From Polaromonas sp. (lineage in GTDB: Bacteria > Pseudomonadota > Gammaproteobacteria > Burkholderiales > Burkholderiaceae_C): 32,958 bases of DNA. Shown piece after piece: positions 15,254 through 24,700 of this stretch. Within the stretch, counting starts at the first letter, position 1; the number at the start of each line of letters is the position of its first letter. A program made the position numbers and the translations under genes. The notes under the pieces were generated by a model. The model had not been told where the DNA came from. It made no database searches and was given only the letters and a program-made list of their open reading frames with translations. The stretch lies in the NCBI GenBank assembly GCA_021153985.1, contig JAJKJM010000100.1:1-32958 (forward strand). Direction: 5' to 3'.

Positions 15254-15487
15254 CTATGAAGACAGCACGCCGCCGGTAATCAACAGCGCAACGCCCGCGT
15301 ACCAGCCCCGCATCAGCCAGACGCCGACTTTGTGCTTTCGGGCATAGACATAAACATACAACGGAACCAGAAAGCAGAGCAGGCCCGACAGGGGATTGTC
15401 GGTGAAAGCGTGCAGGGCAATTGCCAGTTGCGAGCCCGCGAGAAGCGCCAAGCCGATCAGTAGCAATACGGGGCCAATCGATGTCAT
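15254..15487 (-). CDS. Small membrane protein, unknown function
   Basis: A 77-residue protein starting MTSIGPVLLLIGLALLAGSQ. Three hydrophobic stretches are visible: residues ~4-22, ~30-47 (LLCFLVPLYVYVY) and ~57-75 (GWYAGVALLITGGVL), with the basic KHK between the last two. I recognise no family. The ATG at 15487 has AAAGGC upstream; a longer version from GTG 15544 would overlap the transglutaminase gene's stop and has no ribosome-binding site. It sits between a transglutaminase-like gene and a Cys/His hydrolase gene, all on the minus strand and probably one transcript. Confidence 0.6.
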   Translation of the reverse strand: MTSIGPVLLLIGLALLAGSQLAIALHAFTDNPLSGLLCFLVPLYVYVYARKHKVGVWLMRGWYAGVALLITGGVLSS

Positions 15488-15540
15488 GGATAAATGCCTT
15501 TGTCTCAGGCGGTCGAGGTTACCAGAGCGCCCCCACCAAC

Positions 15541-16359
15541 TCACACCGGCTGGATCGTGATCTCCACCGTCATCGACTCTTCGCCCCCGCCCTGCCGCAC
15601 GCCTTTGATGGGTGGGCAGGCGTTGTAGTCGGTGCCCATGGCCAGGCGTACGTGGCGCTCGTCGATCAGGCAGCTGTGGGTCACATCAATGCTGACCCAG
15701 CGGCGCGAGGCGACGTCCAGGCAGACATCGCACCAGGCGTGGCTGGCCAGGTCGGGCTCATTCGCGGCGTAGAAATAGCCGCTGACATAACGTGCCGGAT
15801 AGCCCAGGCTGCGGCAGATGGCGACCATCACGTGGGCCTGGTCCTGGCAGACGCCTGCGCCGGACTTGAAGGCTTGAAGTGCGGTGGTGGTTACGGTGGT
15901 ACTGTTTTTGAGATAGCTCACAGCCCCCGCCACGCCCCGGCTCAGCGTCAGCAAGGCCGGCAGGCTGGCGGTGCCGTCCACGCTTTGCGCCATAAAGCGG
16001 CGGCCGAATTCGGCGAGTTCAAAGTGCGGTTCGGCCAGGTGGGTGGCGCGCAAAAAGAAGTACGGATGCGGCAAGATCTCGGCATCGTTGAACTCGGCCA
16101 CGCCAAAAGTTTCGACATCGCCGGCCGCATTGACCAGGCTCCAGCGCACGTTGTCCGCATCCTTGCCGACAAAGGTGTAAGAGCTGATGGTGTTGCCGAA
16201 GGTGTCGCGCTGGGTGAAGAGTTTCTCAGGCGCGCCCAGGCTCCAATAGTTCACCGTTTGCGCCGGGCCGGACTGCGGTGTGAGCCACAGGGTTTGCAGC
16301 GCGTAGCGTAAAGGCTCGGTATAGCGATAGTCGGTAATATGCCGGACGTGAAGTTTCAT
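15541..16359 (-). CDS. Transglutaminase-like protein of the ATP-grasp/alpha-E module A
   Basis: A 272-residue protein with a Bact_transglu_N beta domain (MKLHVRHITDYRYTEPLRYA) followed by a transglutaminase-like papain fold. Triad: Cys171 in GAGVCQDQAHVMVA, His207 in LASHAWCDV and Asp225 in WVSIDVTHS. There is no signal peptide or TM segment, so it is cytoplasmic. Proteins of this type most likely hydrolyse or transfer peptide/isopeptide bonds; no substrate is known. It is third in the minus-strand unit ATP-grasp - alpha-E - transglutaminase, 28 bp after alpha-E. Its paralogue at 28364-29293 holds the same place in module B. All catalytic residues are present. Confidence 0.92.
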   Translation of the reverse strand: MKLHVRHITDYRYTEPLRYALQTLWLTPQSGPAQTVNYWSLGAPEKLFTQRDTFGNTISSYTFVGKDADNVRWSLVNAAGDVETFGVAEFNDAEILPHPYFFLRATHLAEPHFELAEFGRRFMAQSVDGTASLPALLTLSRGVAGAVSYLKNSTTVTTTALQAFKSGAGVCQDQAHVMVAICRSLGYPARYVSGYFYAANEPDLASHAWCDVCLDVASRRWVSIDVTHSCLIDERHVRLAMGTDYNACPPIKGVRQGGGEESMTVEITIQPV

Positions 16360-16387
16360 GAGGCTCCCGCGCCGGCATCACGGCTCA

Positions 16388-17350
16388 TCAATGTGTTGCC
16401 GGCACAAGAAATTCCCGGCTGATGTGTGCACCGATCTCGTTGACGCGGTCCAGGAACTGGGTCAAAAAGGCGTGCAAGCCGGTGGCCAGGATCTCGTCAA
16501 TGCGGGCGTACTGCAGGTCGGCCCGCAGCTTGCCGGCGCGGCGCTGGGTTTCGCTGCCGGTATCGCTGGTCACCATGGCGAGGTTGCTCATGAGTTCGTT
16601 CAGGCAGGCCAGCAGCGAACGCGGCATGTCGGGCCGCAAAATCAGCAACTCGGCCACGCGCTCAGGCTTGATGACGTCGCGGTAGACCTTGCGGTAGACC
16701 TCGAAGCCCGACACGCTGCGCAAAATCGCACTCCAGTGATAGAAGTCGTACTCCTGGTCTTTCTCGCCGTCGGTGCCCAGAAAGTCGTTTTGCACCGCAT
16801 GGAATTTCACGTCCACCAGGCGGGCGGTGTTGTCGGCCCGCTCCAGGAAAGTGCCCAGGCGCAGGAAGTGAAAAGCCTCGTCTTGCAGCATGGTGCCGGC
16901 CGTCACGCCGCGCGACAGGTGGGAGCGGAACTTGACCCATTCAAAAAACTGGCCGGGGTCGCGCTCAAAGTCGCCGTTGCGCAGCATGCGAATGACTTCA
17001 AGATAGGTCTGGTTCTGCGTTTCCCAGACTTCGGTGGTCAAGGTGCCGCGCACGGCGCGGGCGTTTTCGCGGGCGTTCTGCAAGCACGAGACGATGCTGG
17101 AAGAGTTCTGCTCATCGCGCACCATGAAATCCATGACTTCGCGCGGGTTGATGTTCTCACCGTATTTGGCGGCGAAGGAAGGCTTGAGCTCACTGATACT
17201 CAGCAGGCTTTGCCAGCCGCCTTGCACAACCGCAGCCGATTGCGGCAGCAATGATGTCTGGTAGTTGACGTCGAGCATGCGTGCGGTGTTCTCTGCGCGT
17301 TCCGTGTAGCGGGACATCCAGAAGAGGTGATCGGCAGTGCGTGACAACAT
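16388..17350 (-). CDS. Alpha-E domain protein (DUF403)
   Basis: A 320-residue all-helical protein of the alpha-E family. It opens MLSRTADHLFWMSRYTERAE, the invariant start of the family, and keeps the conserved helical segments HFLRLGTFLERADNTARLVD and DMPRSLLACLNELMS. Alpha-E domains are found almost only next to, or fused to, circularly permuted ATP-grasp domains, and are thought to be their structural or substrate-binding partner. No catalytic residues are known. Its start codon is 2 bp after the ATP-grasp stop codon, and its ribosome-binding site (GGAGGGAA) lies in the last codons of that gene, indicating tight translational coupling. The equivalent domain is fused to ATP-grasp in the module B protein (25532-28339). 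Confidence 0.94.
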   Translation of the reverse strand: MLSRTADHLFWMSRYTERAENTARMLDVNYQTSLLPQSAAVVQGGWQSLLSISELKPSFAAKYGENINPREVMDFMVRDEQNSSSIVSCLQNARENARAVRGTLTTEVWETQNQTYLEVIRMLRNGDFERDPGQFFEWVKFRSHLSRGVTAGTMLQDEAFHFLRLGTFLERADNTARLVDVKFHAVQNDFLGTDGEKDQEYDFYHWSAILRSVSGFEVYRKVYRDVIKPERVAELLILRPDMPRSLLACLNELMSNLAMVTSDTGSETQRRAGKLRADLQYARIDEILATGLHAFLTQFLDRVNEIGAHISREFLVPATH

Positions 17351-17352
17351 GA

Positions 17353-18861
17353 TTATTTCCCTCCTTGAGTCTGCGACTGCGATTGCGATTGCGATTGAGA
17401 CTGGAATGCCACGGGCGATGACGGGCCTTCCAGAATCCAGGTGTCTTTGGTGCCGCCGCCCTGCGACGAATTGACCACCAGCGAGCCGTCTTTGAGCGCC
17501 ACGCGCGTGAGGCCGCCGGGCACCATCTGCACTTCCTTGCCGCTCAGCACAAAGGGCCGCAAGTCGATGTGGCGCGGTGCAATGCCGCTTTCCACATACG
17601 TCGGGCAGGTTGAAAGGCTCAGCGTGGGCTGGGCGATATAGCCCGAGGGGTTGGCTAGCAACGCCGCGCGGAAATCTTCAATCTCGGCCTTGGTGGAGGC
17701 TGGCCCCACCAGCATGCCGTAGCCGCCGGCGCCGTGCACTTCCTTGACGACCAGGTCTTTGAGGTTGGCCAGTGTGTACTGCAAGTCTTCGTTGTTGCGG
17801 CACATATAGGTCGGCACGTTTTTCAGGATGGGTTTTTCGCCGAGGTAGAACTCGATCATCTTGGGCACGTAGGGGTAGATCGATTTGTCGTCGGCCACCC
17901 CGGTGCCGATGGCGTTGCACAGCGAGACATTGCCGCTGCGGTACACATTGAGCAGGCCCGCGCAACCGAGCGTGGAATTGGGCCTGAAGGCCAGCGGATC
18001 CAGGAAGTCGTCGTCAACGCGGCGGTAGATCACGTCAACGCGGCGGGGGCCGCGCGTGGTACGCATGTAGACAAAGTTGTCCTTGACGAAAAGATCCTGG
18101 CCTTCGACCAGCTCGACGCCCATCTGCTGCGCGAGGAAGGCGTGCTCAAAGTAGGCCGAGTTGTACATGCCGGGCGTGAGCACCACCACCGTGGGCTCGG
18201 CCGTGGCGGGCGGCGCCATGCCGCGCAAGGTTTCGAGCAGCAGGTCGGGGTAATGCGCCACCGGGGCCACACGGTTCTGGCTGAAGAGATCAGGGAAAAG
18301 CCGCATCATCATTTTGCGGTCTTCCAGCATGTAGCTCACGCCGCTGGGCACGCGCAGGTTGTCTTCCAGCACGTAGTACTCGCCCTCGCCCTGTGCATTG
18401 GGCGCGCGCACGATGTCGATGCCGCTGATGTGCGAATAGATATTGCCGGGAACGTCCACACCCATCATCTCGGGGCGGAACTGCGCGTTCTGGAAAATCT
18501 GCTCCGAAGGGACGACACCGGCCTTGATGATGTCCTGGCCGTGATAGACGTCGTGGATAAAGCGGTTGAGGGCCGTGACGCGCTGGACCAGGCCTTTTTC
18601 CATGCTGGCCCATTCGTGGGCGGGAATGATGCGGGGGATCAGGTCAAAGGGAATCAGCCGTTCGGTGCCGGCGCCGTCTTCGTCTTTGGCGCCATACACG
18701 GCAAAGGTGATGCCGACCCGCCGGAAAATCATCTCCGCTTCGGCGCGGCGCGCCTCCATCACATCAGCCGGCTGCTGGGCCAGCCAGCGATGGTAGCCCT
18801 GGTAGTGCTCACGGACGCTGGATTCCGTGGCGTTCATTTCGTCAAACATCGGTCGGCTCAT
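17353..18861 (-). CDS. Circularly permuted ATP-grasp type 2 protein (COG2308 family)
   Basis: A 502-residue predicted ATP-dependent carboxylate-amine ligase. Recognisable segments: MFRRVGITFAVYG-like opening (here IFRRVGITFAVYGAKD), LIPRIIPAHEW, VPGNIYSHISGIDIVR, VLEDNLRVPSGVSYMLEDR (metal/ATP site with the E-D-N set intact), LTPGMYNSAYFEHAFLA, VDVIYRRVDDDFLDPLAF and the Gly-rich VKEVHGAGGYGMLVGP. The start at 18861 has GGAG nine bases upstream; an in-frame ATG six codons earlier is less likely. The last ~18 residues are a Ser/Gln repeat (SQSQSQSQSQTQ) made by a 6-bp tandem repeat. First gene of module A, 92 bp after comEC. Such ligases are predicted to make a small peptide or modified peptide, identity unknown. 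Confidence 0.94.
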   Translation of the reverse strand: MSRPMFDEMNATESSVREHYQGYHRWLAQQPADVMEARRAEAEMIFRRVGITFAVYGAKDEDGAGTERLIPFDLIPRIIPAHEWASMEKGLVQRVTALNRFIHDVYHGQDIIKAGVVPSEQIFQNAQFRPEMMGVDVPGNIYSHISGIDIVRAPNAQGEGEYYVLEDNLRVPSGVSYMLEDRKMMMRLFPDLFSQNRVAPVAHYPDLLLETLRGMAPPATAEPTVVVLTPGMYNSAYFEHAFLAQQMGVELVEGQDLFVKDNFVYMRTTRGPRRVDVIYRRVDDDFLDPLAFRPNSTLGCAGLLNVYRSGNVSLCNAIGTGVADDKSIYPYVPKMIEFYLGEKPILKNVPTYMCRNNEDLQYTLANLKDLVVKEVHGAGGYGMLVGPASTKAEIEDFRAALLANPSGYIAQPTLSLSTCPTYVESGIAPRHIDLRPFVLSGKEVQMVPGGLTRVALKDGSLVVNSSQGGGTKDTWILEGPSSPVAFQSQSQSQSQSQTQGGK

Positions 18862-18874
18862 CGGCTTGTTCTCC

Positions 18875-18914
18875 AGCAAGTTATGCGCATGGTGTAGCTT
18901 AGCAAGTTATGCGC
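18875..18914 (-). repeat. 14-bp direct repeat upstream of module A
   Basis: AGCAAGTTATGCGC occurs at 18875-18888 and again at 18901-18914, 26 bp apart start to start, just before the ribosome-binding site of the ATP-grasp gene. Two identical sites at 2.5 helical turns could be regulator sites or a small duplication. Confidence 0.55.
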
Positions 18915-18953
18915 CAAGGCGGTGCACCCTCGCCTTATTTTTCAGAAGCTGTC

Positions 18954-21500
18954 CTAACGCTCAGGCACATGATGCCAGTAGCGCTTGCCCTCTTCCCGCT
19001 GGCAACGAAAAATGTCCGGTTGCCGGCTTTGCCACGTGGCCGCCCCGCACTGCGGCGACTTCACAAGGCGTATGCCGCGCTCTTCATACCGCGCCACCAC
19101 CGAATCGACCGGATGGCCAAAACGGTTGCGGTAACCGGCCTGGACCACCGCCCACTGCGGTTTCACGGCGTCCAGAAATACCGCGCTGGACGATGTCTTG
19201 CTGCCATGGTGGGGCACCAGCAGCACATCGGCCTTCAGAGCGGCTGGGTTGGCTGTGGCCAGCCGAAGCTCCTGCGGCGACTCGATATCACCCACCAGCA
19301 GGGCGGTGCGGTTGCCGTTAGAGATGCGCAGCACGCAGCTCATGGCGTTGGATTTGTTGCCGGCGCCGTAGTCTTCGGCGGCCGGGTGCAACACCTCAAA
19401 CGCCACGCCATCCCATTCCCAGCGCTGGCCGGCCACGCAGCGGCTGGCTTTGCGCAAGGCCTGCAAAGGGTGGGTCTCTTCAATCGAGCTCATCAGGCGG
19501 GCGCCGGGCTGCATGGCCAGCACGGCGGCCGCTCCGCCAATATGGTCGATGTCGCGGTGGCTGACCATGAGCACATCCAGCCGGTCTCCCAAGGCCCGCA
19601 GCAGCGGCACCAGCACCCGGTGGCCGGCATCGCTTTCGCGGGAAAACTTTGGCCCGGCGTCATAAAGCAAGGTGTGGTTCGCCGTGTGTACGAGCACGGC
19701 ATTGCCTTGGCCGATGTCGGCTGCCAGTAGCTCAAACTGGCCGGCCGGCACACTGGCCGGCTGCCATAGCAGCACCGGCAGCAACAAGGGAATGCCCAAA
19801 GCGCGCCAGCCCCATGGCAGACGGGTGGCCAGCAAACCGCCGCCCGCCACGCCGGCCACGGCACACCACAGCGGCGCCGCCGCCACGCTGACGGAAGCCC
19901 ACGGCCAGCTTGCCAGCCACTGCAGGAAAAGCACCAGCACGCTCACGACCCACGCCGCCGCCAGCCATACCGGTGCCCACAGCACGCCCAGCAAGGCCAG
20001 TGGCGTGACAACCAGGGTCACCAGGGGAATCGCCACGGCATTGGCCAGCAGGCCGACCAGCGACACCTGGTTGAACAGCAGCAGGGACAAGGGCGTGAGC
20101 GCCAGCGTGACCACCCATTGCTCCCGCAGGGCGCCGGCAAGGCCCGCCAGCCACGCAGGCCAGCGCAGCAGTTTCCAGCGGCTGTCCGGTTTTTCTTCGG
20201 TGCCAGATCGGCCTCCAGCCCAATCCCCGTCTTGACTTGATGCTCCTGAATCTGTAGCAAACAACACGCCGACCGCCACAAAGGAAAGCCAGAATCCGGC
20301 CTGCATCAAGGCCCACGGGTCCAGCACCACCACCACGGCCATGGCAAGCAGCCAAGTCTGCGCCCACGGCCACTGCCGCCCGCCCTGCCGCAGCAAAATA
20401 ACGACGGCCAGCATCCAGATGGTGCGTTGCGCCGGCACACCCCAGCCGGAAAACAGCGCGTACAACGTGGCCAGCGCAAGCCCGCCCAAGGCACCGGCGG
20501 CGCCGGCCGGCAAGGCCAGGCACAGCCTGGGCGTCAAGCGTGCCGACTTTCGCCACAGGCCACCGATCAGCAGCGATGCGGCCCAGGCGAACATGGTTAT
20601 GTGAAGGCCCGAAATGCTCATCAGGTGCGCCACACCGGTTGCGCGGAAGACATCCCAGTCGGCGCGCTCAATCGCGTTCTGGTCGCCCACCACCAGCGCG
20701 GCGATGACACCCGCCATTTGCCGGTTCTCAATCCGCTGGAAGATGGCGTCGCGTACCGTCTGCCGGGCCTGCTCGATCGGATACTGCCAACTGGTGGAAA
20801 GCCGGGTGGGCGGCGCATCGTGCACGCCGGCACGCACATAGCCGGTGGCCTGAAGGCCTTGCTCCCAGAGCCAAAGCTCGTAGTCAAAGCCATTCGGGTT
20901 GCTGTTGCCGTGCGGCGCCTTGAGCCGAACCGTCATTTGCCAGCGCTCGCCGGCACGCAGCGGTTGCGGCTGGCGCTGCAGCGCGAGCGCCGCCTCGAAG
21001 GGGTCGGCGTCCTGCGCCGGCACGGGGGCTTCACGCCCGGCAAAGCCCGAATACCAGCCGAGCAGGATTTGCGGCGGCAAGGTGACCGTGCGGCCATCCA
21101 GCCGCGCCGATTCAATTCCCAGGCGAAAGCGCACACCGTCTTCCCCAGGCTGCGGCATCGCCAGCACGCTGCCGGTCACCTCGATGTCACGGCCTTCAAG
21201 GGCCGGGCTCAGTGCCGACGACTGGAACACGCCGGCCCGCCAGCCCGTTACGCCAAAACCCAGCATGGCGGCGAGCGTGAACATCAGGCCGGCACGGCAC
21301 CACCAGGCCATCTGCGCGCGGCCGCCAAAGCACAAGAGCAAGCCCGCAGCCGCGCAGCCCGGCAAGATGGCCGCCCCGTACCAGCCGGCGGGCCACAGCG
21401 CCGGCTGCTGAAGTTGCAGGGCAATGCCCACGATGAAGCCGGCACACGCCGGCCCCGGGCTCATAGCGCTCAGCCAACGCCCGCTTGATTCTGGTCGCAT
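18954..21500 (-). CDS. comEC: ComEC/Rec2-family DNA internalisation protein
   Basis: An 848-residue polytopic inner-membrane protein that carries transforming single-stranded DNA into the cytoplasm. Parts in order: N-terminal TM segments and DUF4131 region (residues ~1-200); the Competence domain with LMSISGLHITMF near residue 290, then many TM helices; and a C-terminal metallo-beta-lactamase-like domain with DIGQGNAVLVHT, SHRDIDHIGG near residue 650 and VPHHGSKTSS. All metal-site motifs are present. ATG 21500 has GGGGAGG eight bases upstream; a TTG directly before it is the alternative. A hydrophilic insert at residues ~414-433 is encoded by a dispersed-repeat copy. It is divergent from the 1202-aa gene and upstream of module A on the same strand. 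Confidence 0.94.
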   Translation of the reverse strand: MRPESSGRWLSAMSPGPACAGFIVGIALQLQQPALWPAGWYGAAILPGCAAAGLLLCFGGRAQMAWWCRAGLMFTLAAMLGFGVTGWRAGVFQSSALSPALEGRDIEVTGSVLAMPQPGEDGVRFRLGIESARLDGRTVTLPPQILLGWYSGFAGREAPVPAQDADPFEAALALQRQPQPLRAGERWQMTVRLKAPHGNSNPNGFDYELWLWEQGLQATGYVRAGVHDAPPTRLSTSWQYPIEQARQTVRDAIFQRIENRQMAGVIAALVVGDQNAIERADWDVFRATGVAHLMSISGLHITMFAWAASLLIGGLWRKSARLTPRLCLALPAGAAGALGGLALATLYALFSGWGVPAQRTIWMLAVVILLRQGGRQWPWAQTWLLAMAVVVVLDPWALMQAGFWLSFVAVGVLFATDSGASSQDGDWAGGRSGTEEKPDSRWKLLRWPAWLAGLAGALREQWVVTLALTPLSLLLFNQVSLVGLLANAVAIPLVTLVVTPLALLGVLWAPVWLAAAWVVSVLVLFLQWLASWPWASVSVAAAPLWCAVAGVAGGGLLATRLPWGWRALGIPLLLPVLLWQPASVPAGQFELLAADIGQGNAVLVHTANHTLLYDAGPKFSRESDAGHRVLVPLLRALGDRLDVLMVSHRDIDHIGGAAAVLAMQPGARLMSSIEETHPLQALRKASRCVAGQRWEWDGVAFEVLHPAAEDYGAGNKSNAMSCVLRISNGNRTALLVGDIESPQELRLATANPAALKADVLLVPHHGSKTSSSAVFLDAVKPQWAVVQAGYRNRFGHPVDSVVARYEERGIRLVKSPQCGAATWQSRQPDIFRCQREEGKRYWHHVPER
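20203..20260 (-). repeat. Dispersed-repeat copy inside comEC
   Basis: On the minus strand this reads GCTACAGATTCAGGAGCATC, then AAGACGGGGATTGGGCTGGA and GGCCGATCTGG. The middle block matches AAGATGGGTATTGGGCTGGA of the intergenic copy at 29398-29451 at 18 of 20 positions. Read in frame it gives a hydrophilic loop (ATDSGASSQDGDWAGG) between predicted TM segments. Confidence 0.6.
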
Positions 21501-21760
21501 CAAGGCGGCCTCCCCTTTTCAAGATTATTTTTATCTGCCTTCTACGGCCTCGCTGACCACGATTCGCAAGGCAATCCAAAAGGCAACCCGCAACCCTGCC
21601 TGCAAGAACGCTAAAGCGCCAGAGAAATGTGCGTGAAATGTGCGTGGCGCAGCTCTTGCTTTCAGAACATCGCCAAATGCGGGTAAGCTGCTCGCATGGT
21701 GTTTTCCCAAGGCCGCAATGATGTGGCGGCCGTGTTGTCATTTTTTAAAGCGAGGCTGCC
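21501..21760. other. Divergent intergenic region, comEC / module B
   Basis: A 260-bp gap with divergent genes on both sides, so it should hold promoters for comEC and for module B. An A/T-rich patch (about 21519-21540, TTTTCAAGATTATTTTTATC) lies next to comEC, and a T-run with TTTTTTAAAG lies at 21741-21750 before the module B start. No clear operator, hairpin or open frame was identified. Confidence 0.4.
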
Positions 21761-24700
21761 TTGTCCATCCACGTTGCCCTGAGCCACATCACCCACTACA
21801 AATACGACCGGCTGGTCAAGCTGGGTCCCCAGGTCGTCCGGCTGCGGCCCGCACCGCACAGCCGTACCCAGGTCCTGTCTTATTCCCTCAGGGTCGAGCC
21901 CGCCGGGCATTTCATCAACTGGCAGCAGGACCCGTTTGCCAACTACCAGGCCCGGCTGGTGTTTCCGGAGCCCACGCGCGAGTTCAAGGTCACGGTCGAC
22001 CTGGTGGTGGAAATGGCGGTGTTCAACCCGTTTGATTTCTTCCTGGAGCCGGCCGCCGAAGAGTTTCCCTTCACCTACAACGCGCTGCAGGCCCGCGAGC
22101 TCGCGCCCTACCTGGCCACCCAGCCGGCGACGCCGCTGCTCAAGCGCTACCTCGAGAAAATCGACCGCACGCCCAAGCGCACCATCGACTTCCTGGTCGG
22201 CCTGAACCAGGGCCTGCAGTCCGACATCAAATACTCCATCCGCATGGAGCCCGGTGTACAGACGCCTGAAGAAACCCTGCGCCTGGCCTGCGGCTCCTGC
22301 CGCGACACGGGCTGGCTGCTGGTGCAACTGCTGCGGCACATGGGCCTGGCCGCGCGCTTTGTCTCGGGCTACCTGATCCAGCTCAAGGCCGACGTCAAAT
22401 CGATCGACGGCCCCAGCGGCGCCGAGACCGATTTCACAGACTTGCACGCCTGGTGCGAGGTGTTTTTGCCGGGCGCCGGCTGGGTCGGCCTGGACCCGAC
22501 CTCCGGCCTGATGGCGGGCGAAGGCCATATCCCGCTGGCCTGCACGCCCGAGCCATCAAGTGCCGCGCCGGTCGAAGGCGGCGTCGACAAATCCGAAGTT
22601 GAATTCGAGCACCACATGGCGGTGCAGCGCATTTACGAGTCGCCACGCGTGACCAAGCCCTACACCGAAGAGCAATGGCAAGAGGTGCTGGCGCTCGGTG
22701 AAAAGGTCGACAAAGACCTGGCCGCCGGCGATGTGCGCCTGACCATGGGCGGCGAGCCGACCTTTGTGGCCACCACCGACCGCGATGCGGCCGAGTGGAA
22801 CATCGACGCCCTGGGCCCCACCAAACGGGGCTATGCGACCGAGCTGGTGCAAAAACTGCGTGCCGAATACGGCGAAGGCGGCTTCCTGCATTTCGGCCAG
22901 GGCAAGTGGTACCCGGGCGAGCAGCTGCCGCGCTGGGCGCTGAGCATTTTCTGGCGCAAGGACGGCCAGCCCATCTGGCAGAACCCGGACCTGTTTGCCG
23001 ACGAGCGCCAGCCCTGCAACTACACCAGCGCCGACGCGCAGCGTTTTGTGCAGACGCTGGCGGGCAAGCTGGGCCTGGCCACGACCTACATCACGCCGGG
23101 CTATGAAGACACCTGGTACTACCTCTGGCGTGAGCGCCGCCTGCCGGTCAACGTGGACCCGTTTGATTCGCGGCTGGACGACGCCATGGAGCGGGAGCGC
23201 CTGCGCCGTGTCTTCATGCAGGGGCTTGACTCGGTGGTGGGCTATGTTTTGCCGCTGCAGACCAAGGAGCAGCTCAAGCAGAGAAACGCCGGTGCATCGC
23301 CTTCCCTGGCGGGGCCCAAATGGACCACCGGCCCCTGGTTCTTCCGTGATGAACGCATGTACCTGATGCCGGGCGATTCGCCCATGGGTTACCGCCTGCC
23401 GCTGGACTCCGTGCCCTGGGTGTCCAAGACCGACTACCCCTACATGATTGAGGCCGACCCGTTTGCGCCGCGCCAGAACCTGCCGGCGGCTTCGGCGCTT
23501 GCCGCGCGCTACAACGGCAGCGTGGGCGCAGCCCGCGGCGCCGTGCCCGCAACAGGCACCCCTCCTGCAGGCGGCAGTGCCAATGCGTTGGCGCAATACA
23601 TGGCGCGCTACCTGACGGGCAACACCGCACTGACGCAAGCCAGCCGCATTTTGCAGTTCCGCCCGCTGGGCAACAACGGAACGAACGGAACGGGCGGCGC
23701 GAACGGCAAGCCGGCTGCGGAGGCCGCGACACCTGCCGACGACCGCGCGCCCGAACCCTTTGAATCGGCCGCCTGGCTCACCCGCACCGCGCTCTGCGTC
23801 GAAGTGCGCGACCCGCAACGCGCCAACGGCCCCAAAGACAAACCCAAGGCCGACCCTGACAGCAAGGCCAATAAGTCGGGGCGCGGCGAGGTCGGCGCGA
23901 TTTACGTCTTCATGCCGCCCATGGAAAGGCTGGAGGACTACCTGGATTTGCTGGCTGCGGTGGAAGCCACGGCGCAATCGCTGGGCGTCAGCATCGTGCT
24001 CGAAGGCTACCCGCCGCCGCGCGACCCGCGCCTGAAAATGCTGCAGGTCACGCCCGACCCGGGCGTCATTGAAGTCAACATCCACCCGGCCTACAACTGG
24101 GGCGAACTGGTCGAGCACACCGAGTTCCTCTACAAGATCGCGCACGAGACACGCCTGTCGGCCGAGAAGTTCATGACCGATGGCCGGCACACCGGCACCG
24201 GCGGCGGCAACCACTTTGTGCTGGGCGGCGCCACACCGGCCGACAGCCCCTTCCTGCGCAAGCCCGAGGTGCTGGGCAGCCTGATCGCCTACTGGCACAA
24301 CCACCCGTCGTTGAGCTATTTGTTTTCGGGCATGTTCATTGGCCCCACCAGCCAGGCACCGCGCGTGGATGAGGCCCGCAACGACCAGCTGTACGAGCTG
24401 GAAATTGCCTTGCGCGAGATCGAGAACAACCGCAAAAAATACGGCGCCGACATGCCGCCCTGGCTGGTCGACCGCACGCTGCGCAACATCCTGGTCGACG
24501 TGACCGGCAACACGCACCGCAGCGAATTCTGCATCGACAAGATGTACTCGCCCGACTCCACGACAGGCCGACTGGGCCTGCTGGAGTTGCGCGCCTTTGA
24601 AATGCCGCCACACGCGCGCATGAGCATCGCCCAGCAACTGCTGCTGCGCGCACTGGTCGCACGTTTCTGGAACAAGCCCTACCACGGCCGCGTCACGCGC

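Noticed and set aside
17370-17400. Phase-variable microsatellite at the end of the module A ATP-grasp gene
   Set aside because: The repeat unit is 6 bp, so length changes keep the reading frame and only vary the Ser/Gln tail length.
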